Assembly (NCBI GenBank): GCA_028699795.1
Contig: JAQVTZ010000128.1
Span: 1 to 5,302, forward strand
DNA: 5,302 nt
Source: Clostridia bacterium
GTDB lineage: Bacteria; Bacillota; Clostridia; Christensenellales; DTU072
Direction: 5' to 3'
Part shown: positions 1-5,302 of the stretch, one piece after another
How the letters are laid out: every line of letters begins with the position of its first letter
Numbering within the stretch: position 1 is the stretch's first letter
Notes under the pieces: generated by a model
Database searches by the model: none
What the model was told of the DNA's origin: nothing
What the model saw: the letters and a program-made list of their open reading frames with translations, nothing else
Translations under genes and position numbers: made by a program

Positions 1-741
1 AACCCGTAGCAAGAATGGCACATTGCGCGAAAATATAACAAGTAACAGCGGCAAGATTGTCGAGGTAAATAGCCCCACACAAGCCAACACGATTAACAAA
101 GTAGATACTTCTACCCTGACAAACACAAACATTGTTATCACAACAACATCCACAAAGAATATACGGATTGCGTATTTAACAATGGGTAGCGAGCACGCCG
201 TAGGAGTATCGATGTTGGCGCGCGCCATGTATGCCATTTGGAAAGGCTGACCGCCCGTATGCCAAGGTGTAATATTGTCGTAATATTTGCCTAGTATTGC
301 CACCCTGAGCGCAAGCCCGATACGGTTGCCATAACCGCACTCTTTAATTAAAGCAAAGTACCCTACCGCATCGCAAAGCACATGTACACAGTAAGCCGCA
401 AACCCAAAAATAAAAAAGATAAGGTTTTTGCTTAGCACATTGGCAAGCGCGGCAGCCCCTGCAAATGATGCGGTTTCGTCTTTGAGTTCGAGCATCAAAA
501 CAACGCCTATCGCTATGACATTAAACAATACGAATGCCGCCGCAAGACAAGCCTTGCGTATCTTGTCTTTTTTGGTCTTCGCTTTGGTAATTCCCACTTC
601 GGGTAACGCAACACTAGGGCCTTGACGGTCCTTGTTTTGCGCTGTTATCTGCTTTTGTCCATCTTCGGCGGCTCTCTTAACCGCTTGTTCGGCAGAAAAT
701 GTGTTGCTTGCATCGCTTGCGTCTGCCTTATTGTTTATCAT
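1..741 (-). CDS. YbhN / LPG_synthase_TM family membrane protein, N-terminal 247 residues (partial)
   Basis: The reverse strand is open from an ATG at 741 to the left edge, so the C-terminal part and stop lie outside the window. Residues 1-62 form a polar, charged leader rich in Lys, Asp and Gln with no signal peptide. Hydrophobic segments follow at about 64-84, 106-130, 193-210 and 214-236. Residues 151-168 read GKYYDNITPWHTGGQPFQ and are followed by a segment ending LPIVKYAIR. This is the recognisable core motif of the Firmicutes branch of the UPF0104/YbhN family, related to the flippase half of MprF (lysylphosphatidylglycerol synthase TM domain). Such proteins are integral membrane proteins thought to move or modify lipids or glycolipids; the substrate here is unknown. 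No lysyl-transferase domain is visible in this part. The family is usually about 320-400 residues, so roughly a third is missing. The start is chosen for an AGGAG at 754-758, with a 12-nt spacer that is slightly long, and a promoter just upstream. Confidence 0.85.
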   Translation of the reverse strand, partial: MINNKADASDASNTFSAEQAVKRAAEDGQKQITAQNKDRQGPSVALPEVGITKAKTKKDKIRKACLAAAFVLFNVIAIGVVLMLELKDETASFAGAAALANVLSKNLIFFIFGFAAYCVHVLCDAVGYFALIKECGYGNRIGLALRVAILGKYYDNITPWHTGGQPFQMAYMARANIDTPTACSLPIVKYAIRIFFVDVVVITMFVFVRVEVSTLLIVLACVGLFTSTILPLLLVIFSRNVPFLLRV

Positions 742-765
742 ATGGCAACTTTGCTCCTTGACATC

Positions 766-794
766 ATTTTATCATATCTCTCATGAATTATCAA
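766..794 (-). promoter_or_regulatory. Sigma-A promoter for the YbhN-like gene
   Basis: On the reverse strand TTGATA (789-794, 5/6 to the -35 consensus) and TAAAAT (766-771, 5/6 to the -10 consensus) are separated by exactly 17 nt. Transcription would start near 759, just upstream of or at the AGGAG Shine-Dalgarno, giving a very short leader. It is divergent from the promoter at 861-889. Confidence 0.6.
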
Positions 795-860
795 TACTTT
801 TTATTTGCCTTAAATTATATTATTAGTATAAAAATAAAGGCGTATTTTGTATAAAACTCA

Positions 861-889
861 TTGCAAAATATCATTTATTATTATATAAT
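861..889 (+). promoter_or_regulatory. Sigma-A promoter for the TIM-barrel gene
   Basis: TTGCAA (861-866, 4/6 to the -35 consensus) and a perfect TATAAT (884-889) are separated by 17 nt in an AT-rich stretch. The predicted start near 896 gives a leader of about 20 nt before the ATG at 917. No operator, riboswitch or attenuator is visible in the leader. Confidence 0.6.
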
Positions 890-916
890 TAAAAAAACTA
901 TTCATTGGGGGTCATA

Positions 917-1924
917 ATGTATCCTGCCGTTAAAAAGCTTCATATTTTTGTTATTGTACTTTTAATTTTTGCTATCATCGCCGCAACATTCAGCGTATTT
1001 GTCACGATTGTTAGAAACAACGCACCCGCCCCTGCCGCTACCATAGACCCGCCTATTTGGCCAGATATGCCTGCCAACACCAATCCCAACCTCAAATATT
1101 TCGGTTATTACCACTTTTCAGAACCCGAAGCCATCAATGCGGTTGCAGAAATGGGCAACGCCAATGTTGCAAAAGCGGACGCCGATTGTCTGGACGAAAT
1201 CGCAAACCTTGCCGCAAAAGACTTCAAAATCCTTATCATGACAAGACATATCTTTTTCAAAAGCGGCGAACTTAAACCCGACTATCAACAAATCTGGGAA
1301 CAAACTAAAATAAACCTTGCTCCTTATATGGACAATATCATAGGTTTTTATGTGGACGAGCCAATGTGGACAGGTAAATCCCAAGAAGCCTTCCAAACTT
1401 CTTGCCAAATCGTAAGACAAGATTTCCCCGACAAAATCATGATGGCGATGGTGTGTTGGTTTTCGGTAATCACTCCTGATTTACTCGGATACGAGCCCGA
1501 TGAATATTTTAAGTATTGCACAGATCTCGGTTTCGATTATTATCACCCTTGGGATAAAGACTATTTTCTGTATAATGTCAATGTTTTCAAAACAAAAGTA
1601 GCGGTTCATAACCAAAAAATATGGCTTTCCCCCAAAGGTTTTTATGTGGCAGATCATGATAAAAGCATTAACTGGTTAAATGAAGATACTACTTTACCTC
1701 ACGGGGACGATATTGTCAACTGGATTAAAGGCTGCTACGAAGTAGCGGTAGAAGACCACGAAATCGTCGGGTTCTTTACTTTTGTTTATGGTAGCGACAG
1801 CGAAATCGATAGCTACGACCATTGGCTCGCCCAATATTTTGATGTAGACGGCGAGTTCTATCGCAAAGACATCCGCGAACTCTATATAGATATAGGCAAA
1901 GCGATTATTGCCAACGACAACTAG
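917..1924 (+). CDS. Membrane-anchored TIM-barrel protein, glycoside-hydrolase-like, function unknown
   Basis: The protein has 335 residues from ATG 917, which has GGGGG at 907-911 five bases upstream. A TTG at 905 in the same frame would place that SD inside the gene and is rejected. Residues 9-32 are one strongly hydrophobic segment after a short Lys-containing N-terminus: a signal anchor or signal peptide with no lipobox Cys. An Ala/Pro-rich linker (36-55) follows, so the rest is probably outside the cell. The body shows eight alternating beta strands typical of a TIM barrel: KYFGYYHFS (60-68), NANVAKA (81-87), FKILIMTRHIFF (103-114), IIGFYVDEP (141-149), KIMMAMVCWF (173-182), FDYYHPWDKDY (206-216), KIWLSPKGFY (234-243) and IVGFFTFVYGS (283-293). 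Asp147-Glu148 at the end of strand 4 sits where many clan GH-A enzymes keep their acid/base Glu. Strand 7 ends in Pro-Lys-Gly, not a nucleophile Glu, so classical retaining chemistry is doubtful. Polysaccharide or glycopeptide binding or cleavage at the surface is inference. I cannot name a family. Confidence 0.75.
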   Translation: MYPAVKKLHIFVIVLLIFAIIAATFSVFVTIVRNNAPAPAATIDPPIWPDMPANTNPNLKYFGYYHFSEPEAINAVAEMGNANVAKADADCLDEIANLAAKDFKILIMTRHIFFKSGELKPDYQQIWEQTKINLAPYMDNIIGFYVDEPMWTGKSQEAFQTSCQIVRQDFPDKIMMAMVCWFSVITPDLLGYEPDEYFKYCTDLGFDYYHPWDKDYFLYNVNVFKTKVAVHNQKIWLSPKGFYVADHDKSINWLNEDTTLPHGDDIVNWIKGCYEVAVEDHEIVGFFTFVYGSDSEIDSYDHWLAQYFDVDGEFYRKDIRELYIDIGKAIIANDN

Positions 1925-1971
1925 AGTTTCCCAAATAGGAACCTCTATTTAGCACCTTCGAGGAATTTCGG

Positions 1972-2145
1972 ATGAATTTTCGAGTAGAAAATCGCCGTTT
2001 TGACGAAGTCAATAGCAGCGTTATTGTCGAGGAAAATAGGCGGTTTTATGCCGAAAAGGCGCTTAAATTACCGAACAGCGTTTGCATTTTGGGTTTGGCA
2101 GTACAATATGCCACAAACCCAAAATGGCAAGCGGGGGCTAAATAA
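1972..2145 (+). CDS. Possible 57-residue small protein inside the inverted-repeat element
   Basis: ATG 1972 is preceded by GAGGAA (1960-1965) with a 6-nt spacer, and the frame is open for 57 codons to TAA 2143-2145, inside the right inverted repeat. The predicted peptide has a charged first half and a more hydrophobic second half (about 36-46), with no signal peptide and no family that I recognise. The pentapeptide ENRRF occurs twice, at residues 6-10 and 21-25. The two copies use different arginine codons (CGC CGT against AGG CGG), which is mild support for selection on the protein. Against a real gene: it is short, it lies wholly within a structured repeat, and its last third overlaps a long hairpin. 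It could be co-transcribed with the TIM-barrel gene ending at 1924, as no terminator separates them. Confidence 0.3.
   Translation: MNFRVENRRFDEVNSSVIVEENRRFYAEKALKLPNSVCILGLAVQYATNPKWQAGAK
2085..2126. repeat. Long hairpin inside the intergenic element
   Basis: The left arm 2085-2100 (CATTTTGGGTTTGGCA) pairs with 2109-2126. It gives 13 consecutive base pairs, then a 2-nt bulge, then 3 more pairs, around an 8-nt loop. No T-run follows on either strand, so it does not resemble an intrinsic terminator. It is more likely part of the repeat's own structure, active in RNA or as a cruciform. Confidence 0.6.
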
Positions 2146-2180
2146 AGTTTCCTAAATAGTAATAATATACCAACAACAAA

Positions 2181-2218
2181 GGGGCTACTCATACGAGCAG
2201 CCCTCTCTTTTTCTTTCT
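2181..2218. terminator. Intrinsic terminator between convergent genes, probably bidirectional
   Basis: GGGCTACTC (2182-2190) and GAGCAGCCC (2195-2203) form a 9-bp stem with one off-pair around an ATAC loop; G2181 and T2204 can add a wobble pair. On the plus strand the off-pair is A-C but a T-rich tail (2204-2218) follows. On the minus strand it becomes a G-U wobble, with a weaker TTTGTTGTT tail. It can serve the plus-strand TIM-barrel transcript, with a long 3' region containing the repeat element, and the minus-strand padR-HAAS operon. Confidence 0.65.
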
Positions 2219-2230
2219 ATTTATTTTATT

Positions 2231-3019
2231 TTATCGCGATTGATTATCAATTTTTTGGGTTATGCCAACGATTGCCGCAACAAGCGCGACGATGGGACCG
2301 CCCAAAGCGATAAGCCATGTGGGGTGCCATAACCCCGTTATTACGGCGACCAGCAAATATGCCGCGACACTAAGCCAAGACAATCCGAATAATATAATCG
2401 CCATGGGAATCTTTTTTTTGCGGAAATAGACAAAGGTGAACGCCGAAGAAGCACATAAGAAGAACGGGATAAATGGGAACAATACCCAAGCTTTGGCGGG
2501 CCCTACCGGTGTAGCGAATGCGGTAACAAAAAAAGCGACAAGAGTAATCAGCACGGTATAAGACCCGATAATAAGACCGGTTAGCGCGTGTCTGTTGAGC
2601 ATAGTATTGCTTAGTATTACTTTGGCAGTAGCGTAAATATAAATAATACCCGCCATTGCCGGAAAAACAATAATTGCCGCAAGGCCCCATTCACCAGTAC
2701 CAAAAGATACAGCAATATAAACAGCTACCGCAATAAGAGCGAAGGTGAGCATAAACAACACATCACGCAAAAAGCGTTTATCCCGCAAAGCGTGAATTGG
2801 GTTACTCGCAAGCTTTTTTAGGGTATCCGAATAGTCGCCTAAGCTATCAATGCAGCTATGGTATATTTCGTCATCGGTTAGCGATTTGTCTTCTTTGAGC
2901 TCCATCGCGCGGGACATCAAGTTCCCCAATAGTTCCTCTCTAAAGTCGCTTGCCTCTCTGCTGTCGGGCAGAGATTTGAATTGCCTGTCCAAATGCTCTT
3001 TAAATCTGTTGAACAGCAC
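2231..3019 (-). CDS. HAAS-domain (DUF1700-like) integral membrane protein, partner of PadR
   Basis: The protein has 262 residues and starts at GTG 3019. The start is fixed by a perfect AGGAGGT (3027-3033) seven bases upstream. Residues 1-80 are soluble and helical, with the pattern of the HAAS domain: a Phe-rich amphipathic start, then a helix ending SLTDDEIYHSCIDSLGD (46-62). This domain is characteristic of membrane proteins encoded next to PadR regulators in Bacillota. Six hydrophobic segments follow at about 87-105, 112-130, 149-167, 178-198, 204-226 and 233-253, and the protein ends in a short polar tail. No transport or catalytic motif is visible. The gene begins one base after the padR stop (TGA-C-GTG) and is surely co-transcribed and probably translationally coupled. 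HAAS proteins are generally thought to sense or respond to membrane state together with their PadR repressor; the exact activity is unknown. Confidence 0.8.
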   Translation of the reverse strand: MLFNRFKEHLDRQFKSLPDSREASDFREELLGNLMSRAMELKEDKSLTDDEIYHSCIDSLGDYSDTLKKLASNPIHALRDKRFLRDVLFMLTFALIAVAVYIAVSFGTGEWGLAAIIVFPAMAGIIYIYATAKVILSNTMLNRHALTGLIIGSYTVLITLVAFFVTAFATPVGPAKAWVLFPFIPFFLCASSAFTFVYFRKKKIPMAIILFGLSWLSVAAYLLVAVITGLWHPTWLIALGGPIVALVAAIVGITQKIDNQSR

Positions 3020-3033
3020 GTCAGTTACCTCCT
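3017..3033 (-). promoter_or_regulatory. SD and coupled stop/start junction, padR to HAAS gene
   Basis: AGGAGGT (3027-3033) lies inside the last codons of padR, which read Ile-Gly-Gly-Asn. The padR stop TGA (3021-3023) is one base from the GTG start (3017-3019). Ribosomes finishing padR can re-initiate directly, which ties the membrane protein's level to that of the regulator. Confidence 0.8.
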
Positions 3034-3353
3034 ATCAATAAATTATTTAGTATTCTGTTAATTTCTTTCCATGTTTGAATATCGGATAAATATACTTCGC
3101 GGCCTTTGGGCGATATCTTGTAATACTTGCGCCGCGCGCCGCCTACGCCGTCGCCCCAGTAGGTCGTAATAAGACCTTCTTCCTCCATGCGTTTAAACGC
3201 GACATAAATGGTAGCGTCCTTGATGTCAATGAGGCCTTCGCCGCCTTCAATAATCTTTTTTGCGACTTCGTAGCCGTAGCTGTCGCCTTCTGAAAGTATC
3301 CTTAGGATAATCGTATCCGTATGCCCTCTCAGGATATCACCGCTTGCAGCCAT
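3021..3353 (-). CDS. PadR family winged-helix transcriptional regulator
   Basis: The protein has 110 residues from ATG 3353, chosen for AAAGGAGG (SD core 3358-3363) directly upstream. Extending to the ATG at 3422 would place the SD, operator and -10 box inside the gene. The whole protein is one PadR winged-helix domain. Helix 1 starts at HTDTIILRIL (11-20), followed by the typical SYGYEVAKKI (25-34). The recognition region is DIKDATIYVAFKRMEEEGLI (43-62), and the wing carries GGARRKYYKISPKGR (71-85), the most conserved PadR signature. A short C-terminal helix (about 89-106) would form the dimer arm, as in the small PadR-s2 type. PadR proteins are dimeric repressors that commonly control their own operon and are released by small hydrophobic ligands; the ligand here cannot be read from sequence. 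It is the first gene of an operon with the HAAS membrane protein. Confidence 0.93.
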   Translation of the reverse strand: MAASGDILRGHTDTIILRILSEGDSYGYEVAKKIIEGGEGLIDIKDATIYVAFKRMEEEGLITTYWGDGVGGARRKYYKISPKGREVYLSDIQTWKEINRILNNLLIGGN

Positions 3354-3370
3354 TTTTCCTCCTTTAGATA

Positions 3371-3408
3371 GTATGCAAACATATAAGCTATACAATCTGT
3401 TTGTATAC
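3371..3408. promoter_or_regulatory. Candidate PadR operator, interrupted inverted repeat
   Basis: GTATGCAAAC (3371-3380) and GTTTGTATAC (3399-3408) are inverted copies matching at 9 of 10 bases with an 18-nt gap. The gap holds another partial symmetry, TATAAGCTATA (3382-3392). The site lies between the -10 box and the padR SD, across the predicted transcription start, as expected for autorepression. The arm spacing is wider than the classic ATGT-8N-ACAT PadR site, so two dimers or a different register are possible. Binding is inferred from position and symmetry. Confidence 0.55.
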
Positions 3409-3410
3409 TT

Positions 3411-3438
3411 ATTATAACACATTCTATTCGTTTGTAAA
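3411..3438 (-). promoter_or_regulatory. Sigma-A promoter of the padR-HAAS operon
   Basis: On the reverse strand TTTACA (3433-3438, 5/6) and a perfect TATAAT (3411-3416) are separated by 16 nt. Transcription would begin near 3404, inside the right arm of the inverted repeat at 3371-3408. Confidence 0.65.
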
Positions 3439-3478
3439 GCTATTTTTGAAAGTTTTTTAAATTTTTAAAGAAACCCAT

Positions 3479-3514
3479 AAAAAAAGGTGTCTCATTCATA
3501 AATAATGAGACACC
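3479..3514 (-). terminator. Intrinsic terminator of upp
   Basis: GGTGTCTCATT (3486-3496) and AATGAGACACC (3504-3514) form a perfect 11-bp stem with a 7-nt loop. On the reverse strand the stem is followed by seven T residues (complement of 3479-3485). It lies about 30 nt past the upp stop and insulates the padR promoter from upp transcription. Confidence 0.92.
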
Positions 3515-3543
3515 CCTACTATACACTTAATAAAAGGAACTTT

Positions 3544-4182
3544 TTATTTCGTGCCGAACAAGCGATCGCCGGCATCGCCAAGACCGGGAAGAATATAACC
3601 GTTTTCGTTTAGGCATCTGTCTAGCGTAGAGATATAAATTTGTACATCGGGATGCGCTTTGGCAACGGTTTCGACACCGTAAGGCGCAGCAATAATATTC
3701 ATCAATCTGATATTTTTGCAACCTTGCTCTTTTAGTAAATCGATTGCGGCAACGGCAGAACCTCCGGTGGCCAGCATGGGATCCAACACAATTGCCACTT
3801 TGTCTTCAATTCCGTCGGGTAACTTGCAGTAGTACTGTTTTGCTTCCAGCGTGCTTTCGTCACGATACAAACCGATATGACCGACACGCGCCGTAGGGAA
3901 CAGCGTATGCACACCGTTTACCATACCGAGACCCGCGCGCAAAACAGGTATGACGGCTATCGAGTTTTCTACCACCATCGTTTGTTCGGTGCGTTCTAGC
4001 GGAGTCATAACCATCACCTTTTTGGTGGGGATATCCTTGAAACATTCGTAGGTTAAAAGTGTTGTAATTTCTTCTACCAATTCGCGAAACTCTTTGGTCC
4101 CTGTTTCTTTGTTTCTTAGGATTGCCACTTTATGTCTGATAAGCGGATGGTCGATAATGGTTACATTTTTGTATTCTTTCAT
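3544..4182 (-). CDS. upp: Uracil phosphoribosyltransferase
   Basis: This 212-residue cytosolic enzyme converts uracil plus PRPP to UMP and diphosphate in pyrimidine salvage. It has the normal family length (about 208-212). The type I PRTase PRPP-binding loop is IVLDPMLATGGSAV (131-144). The uracil-recognition segment at the C-terminus is GYILPGLGDAGDRLFGTK (195-212). Other family landmarks are the start NVTIIDHPLIRHK (6-18), ECFKDIPTKKVMVMTPLERT (46-65) and VIPVLRAGLGM (78-88). All key residues are present, so the enzyme should be active. ATG 4182 has AAAGGAGT (4188-4195) with a 5-nt spacer. The gene has its own promoter (4228-4256) and terminator (3479-3514), making it monocistronic. No PyrR-binding loop or attenuator is visible in the short leader. 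Confidence 0.98.
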   Translation of the reverse strand: MKEYKNVTIIDHPLIRHKVAILRNKETGTKEFRELVEEITTLLTYECFKDIPTKKVMVMTPLERTEQTMVVENSIAVIPVLRAGLGMVNGVHTLFPTARVGHIGLYRDESTLEAKQYYCKLPDGIEDKVAIVLDPMLATGGSAVAAIDLLKEQGCKNIRLMNIIAAPYGVETVAKAHPDVQIYISTLDRCLNENGYILPGLGDAGDRLFGTK

Positions 4183-4227
4183 GATTTACTCCTTTGTTGG
4201 CAACAGACGATTGTCTCAATTTTTTAT

Positions 4228-4256
4228 ATTGTACACTATCGGGATTGTAAATTCAA
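4228..4256 (-). promoter_or_regulatory. Sigma-A promoter of upp
   Basis: On the reverse strand TTGAAT (4251-4256, 4/6) and TACAAT (4228-4233, 5/6) are 17 nt apart. The start near 4221 gives a leader of about 40 nt. The promoter sits just after the stop of the upstream beta-propeller gene. No terminator for that gene is visible, so read-through into upp is also possible. Confidence 0.5.
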
Positions 4257-4284
4257 CCCTTAACCCGTATTTGATATCGCTTTA

Positions 4285-5302
4285 TTAACGGTAAATGTTT
4301 ATGGGAAGCGTATAAGGAGTAAGCCCCTTCAATATAGCCCCTATCGGTATCGATTGCGTGGCGTATACGGTAAAGGCGCCGTTTCCCTCTACCGCAACGG
4401 TGGAAGCGAATCTGAAATGGCTTCCCAACGCGCCAAATTCGTGATCGTAAGGAGTCATATCTTTATCCGAGACGGAAGGAAGTAGTTTATAACAATCGTT
4501 ATTTATTTCTAAAGGATAAAGATATAGGGTGTCACCGTAATTGGGCAATCCTCCCCCGCCGATATTGCGGTTTTGCATACCGATTACCCATAATGCGTTA
4601 TCGGTATCGGTAATGAACGCTACATTGTTATCTTCACCGCTTCCTCTTTTGCGGCTGTCAGGATGCATCCTGCATTTCGACCAGCTTGGCTTTTCCTCTT
4701 TGTTATGGGGGATATCCGAAACAAAAAATGTAAATTCCGAATCGCAAAGCAAAATCTTTTCAACTCCATCCTCTGTTCGATATGTTGTAGCGCCTACCAT
4801 AGAAGAATGAAAATTTTCTATGCCGCACGAATGGTATAAATACACCTCTTCTCCCTTATTGAGTGGAGCAAGATGATACACGCAAAGAAACGCGCCAGTG
4901 TTCTGTCCGTTATCTTGGATAACGACATACAAATAATCACCCGCCACCTGCATTCCTCCCGTATGGGACATGTCTTTCCCTTTTTGGCGGGGAGTATAAA
5001 GTTTTTGCACAATACCATTTTGGTCGAAAATATAGATAATTCCCGTATCATTATCGGGATAATGCCCGTTTATCGTAATAATAATATATTCTCCGTAAAC
5101 GCCCATCCCCTGTATATGATTGACATTGAGCTTAATTTCACTCATGTCAAACCCGTCTAAGGAGGGCGCATTGCCTTGAACACCTTGTGAAGTAATCATT
5201 TCAAAATTTTGAACGACATTTTGCGCTTTCACGGCAACGAATCCCGCAGCGTAAATTGTTCGCGCTTTCATGTTGGCGACGCGCATCACGAGCGACAAAA
5301 AC
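4285..5302 (-). CDS. Predicted beta-propeller protein of unknown function, probably 5'-truncated by the window edge
   Basis: The frame is open from the right edge to TAA 4285-4287, about 338 codons. Candidate starts near the edge (TTG 5298, ATG 5286) have no visible SD, so translation probably begins outside the window. Numbering from 5298, the protein shows repeated short strand-rich units. HIQGMGVYGEYIIITI (61-76) and HTGGMQVAGDYLYVVI (112-127) are clear copies of one blade motif, His-x-x-Gly-Met-x-Val followed by an acidic-Tyr turn and a beta strand. Weaker units begin near 164 (HSSMVGATTY), 223 (DNNVAFITDTDNALWVIG) and 294 (HFRFASTVAVEGNGAFTVYA). Five or six such blades suggest a beta-propeller. 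No signal peptide, membrane segment or catalytic motif is visible in the part seen, so function and location are unknown. It lies about 100 nt upstream of upp on the same strand, with no evident functional link. Confidence 0.7.
   Translation of the reverse strand, partial: FLSLVMRVANMKARTIYAAGFVAVKAQNVVQNFEMITSQGVQGNAPSLDGFDMSEIKLNVNHIQGMGVYGEYIIITINGHYPDNDTGIIYIFDQNGIVQKLYTPRQKGKDMSHTGGMQVAGDYLYVVIQDNGQNTGAFLCVYHLAPLNKGEEVYLYHSCGIENFHSSMVGATTYRTEDGVEKILLCDSEFTFFVSDIPHNKEEKPSWSKCRMHPDSRKRGSGEDNNVAFITDTDNALWVIGMQNRNIGGGGLPNYGDTLYLYPLEINNDCYKLLPSVSDKDMTPYDHEFGALGSHFRFASTVAVEGNGAFTVYATQSIPIGAILKGLTPYTLPINIYR

Larger units (their letters stand above)
1937..2153. repeat. 217-bp intergenic element bounded by imperfect terminal inverted repeats
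   Basis: Positions 1937-1956 and the reverse complement of 2134-2153 match at 17 of 20 bases, sharing AGGAA at the outer end and TATTTAGC in the core. A second pair, AGTTTCCCAAATAG (1925-1938) and AGTTTCCTAAATAG (2146-2159), is a direct repeat with one mismatch that overlaps the element ends. The interior holds a small hairpin ATTTTC/GAAAAT (1976-1992), a long hairpin (2085-2126) and a 57-codon ORF. There is no transposase. The shape is that of a MITE-like or other dispersed intergenic repeat, but only one copy is visible in this window, so mobility is inference. Confidence 0.5.

Noticed and set aside
23..826. Three plus-strand open frames (23-250, 428-625, 632-826)
   Set aside because: They lie opposite the continuous minus-strand YbhN-like frame, which carries a clear family motif; their own translations are low-complexity and lack SD sites.
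905..916. TTG at 905 as the start of the TIM-barrel gene
   Set aside because: The GGGGG at 907-911 is ideally placed as the SD for ATG 917, and would be coding if TTG were used.
1118..1420. Minus-strand 100-codon frame opposite the TIM-barrel gene
   Set aside because: It is antisense to conserved strand motifs and has no recognisable domain; it is a shadow of the real frame.
2085..2126. Hairpin as intrinsic terminator of the TIM-barrel gene
   Set aside because: No T-run follows on either strand; the hairpin at 2181-2204 with a T-rich tail fits better.
2370..2690. Alternative minus-strand frame within the HAAS gene
   Set aside because: It is out of frame with the HAAS membrane protein, which has the SD and the transmembrane pattern.
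3354..3422. Upstream ATG at 3422 giving a 133-residue PadR
   Set aside because: It would make the SD, the inverted repeat and the -10 box coding; the PadR domain is complete from ATG 3353.
4183..4227. PyrR-binding attenuator or riboswitch in the upp leader
   Set aside because: Only a 4-bp stem (AGAC/GTCT) is visible; there is no antiterminator/terminator pair before the ATG.
4541..5160. Plus-strand frames opposite the beta-propeller gene
   Set aside because: They have no SD or domain, while the opposite strand has repeated blade motifs throughout.

Overview
The window looks like a chromosomal segment of a Clostridia-type member of the Bacillota. The grounds are strong AGGAGG-type Shine-Dalgarno (SD) sites, AT-rich sigma-A promoters with TATAAT-like boxes, a PadR plus HAAS-domain gene pair, a Firmicutes-style YbhN/LPG-synthase membrane protein and a clostridial-looking upp. 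No rRNA, tRNA, CRISPR array, transposase or phage gene is visible. Taxonomy is inferred from gene content only.

Layout: (1) Positions 1-741, minus strand, hold the N-terminal 247 residues of a polytopic YbhN/LPG_synthase_TM-family protein that runs off the left edge. (2) Positions 742-916 are a divergent promoter region with one good promoter for each direction. (3) Positions 917-1924, plus strand, encode an N-terminally membrane-anchored TIM-barrel protein of glycoside-hydrolase-like appearance. (4) Positions 1925-2230 hold no conventional gene. They contain a 217-bp element with 20-bp imperfect terminal inverted repeats, an internal long hairpin and a possible 57-codon ORF with its own SD, then a terminator shared by converging transcripts. 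(5) Positions 2231-3353, minus strand, are a padR-HAAS two-gene operon. The two genes are one base apart, and an inverted repeat lies at the predicted transcription start. (6) Positions 3479-4256, minus strand, are a complete upp unit: promoter, uracil phosphoribosyltransferase and intrinsic terminator. (7) Positions 4285-5302, minus strand, are a predicted beta-propeller protein of unknown function, probably truncated by the right edge.

How the genes work together: upp is pyrimidine salvage and appears to be an independent unit. The PadR repressor probably controls itself and the co-transcribed HAAS membrane protein. This is the usual stress- or drug-responsive arrangement, in which the membrane partner often has no assigned activity. 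The YbhN-like gene and the TIM-barrel gene are divergently transcribed and both act at the envelope, but nothing in the sequence proves a functional link. The least explained part of the window is the inverted-repeat element at 1937-2153.
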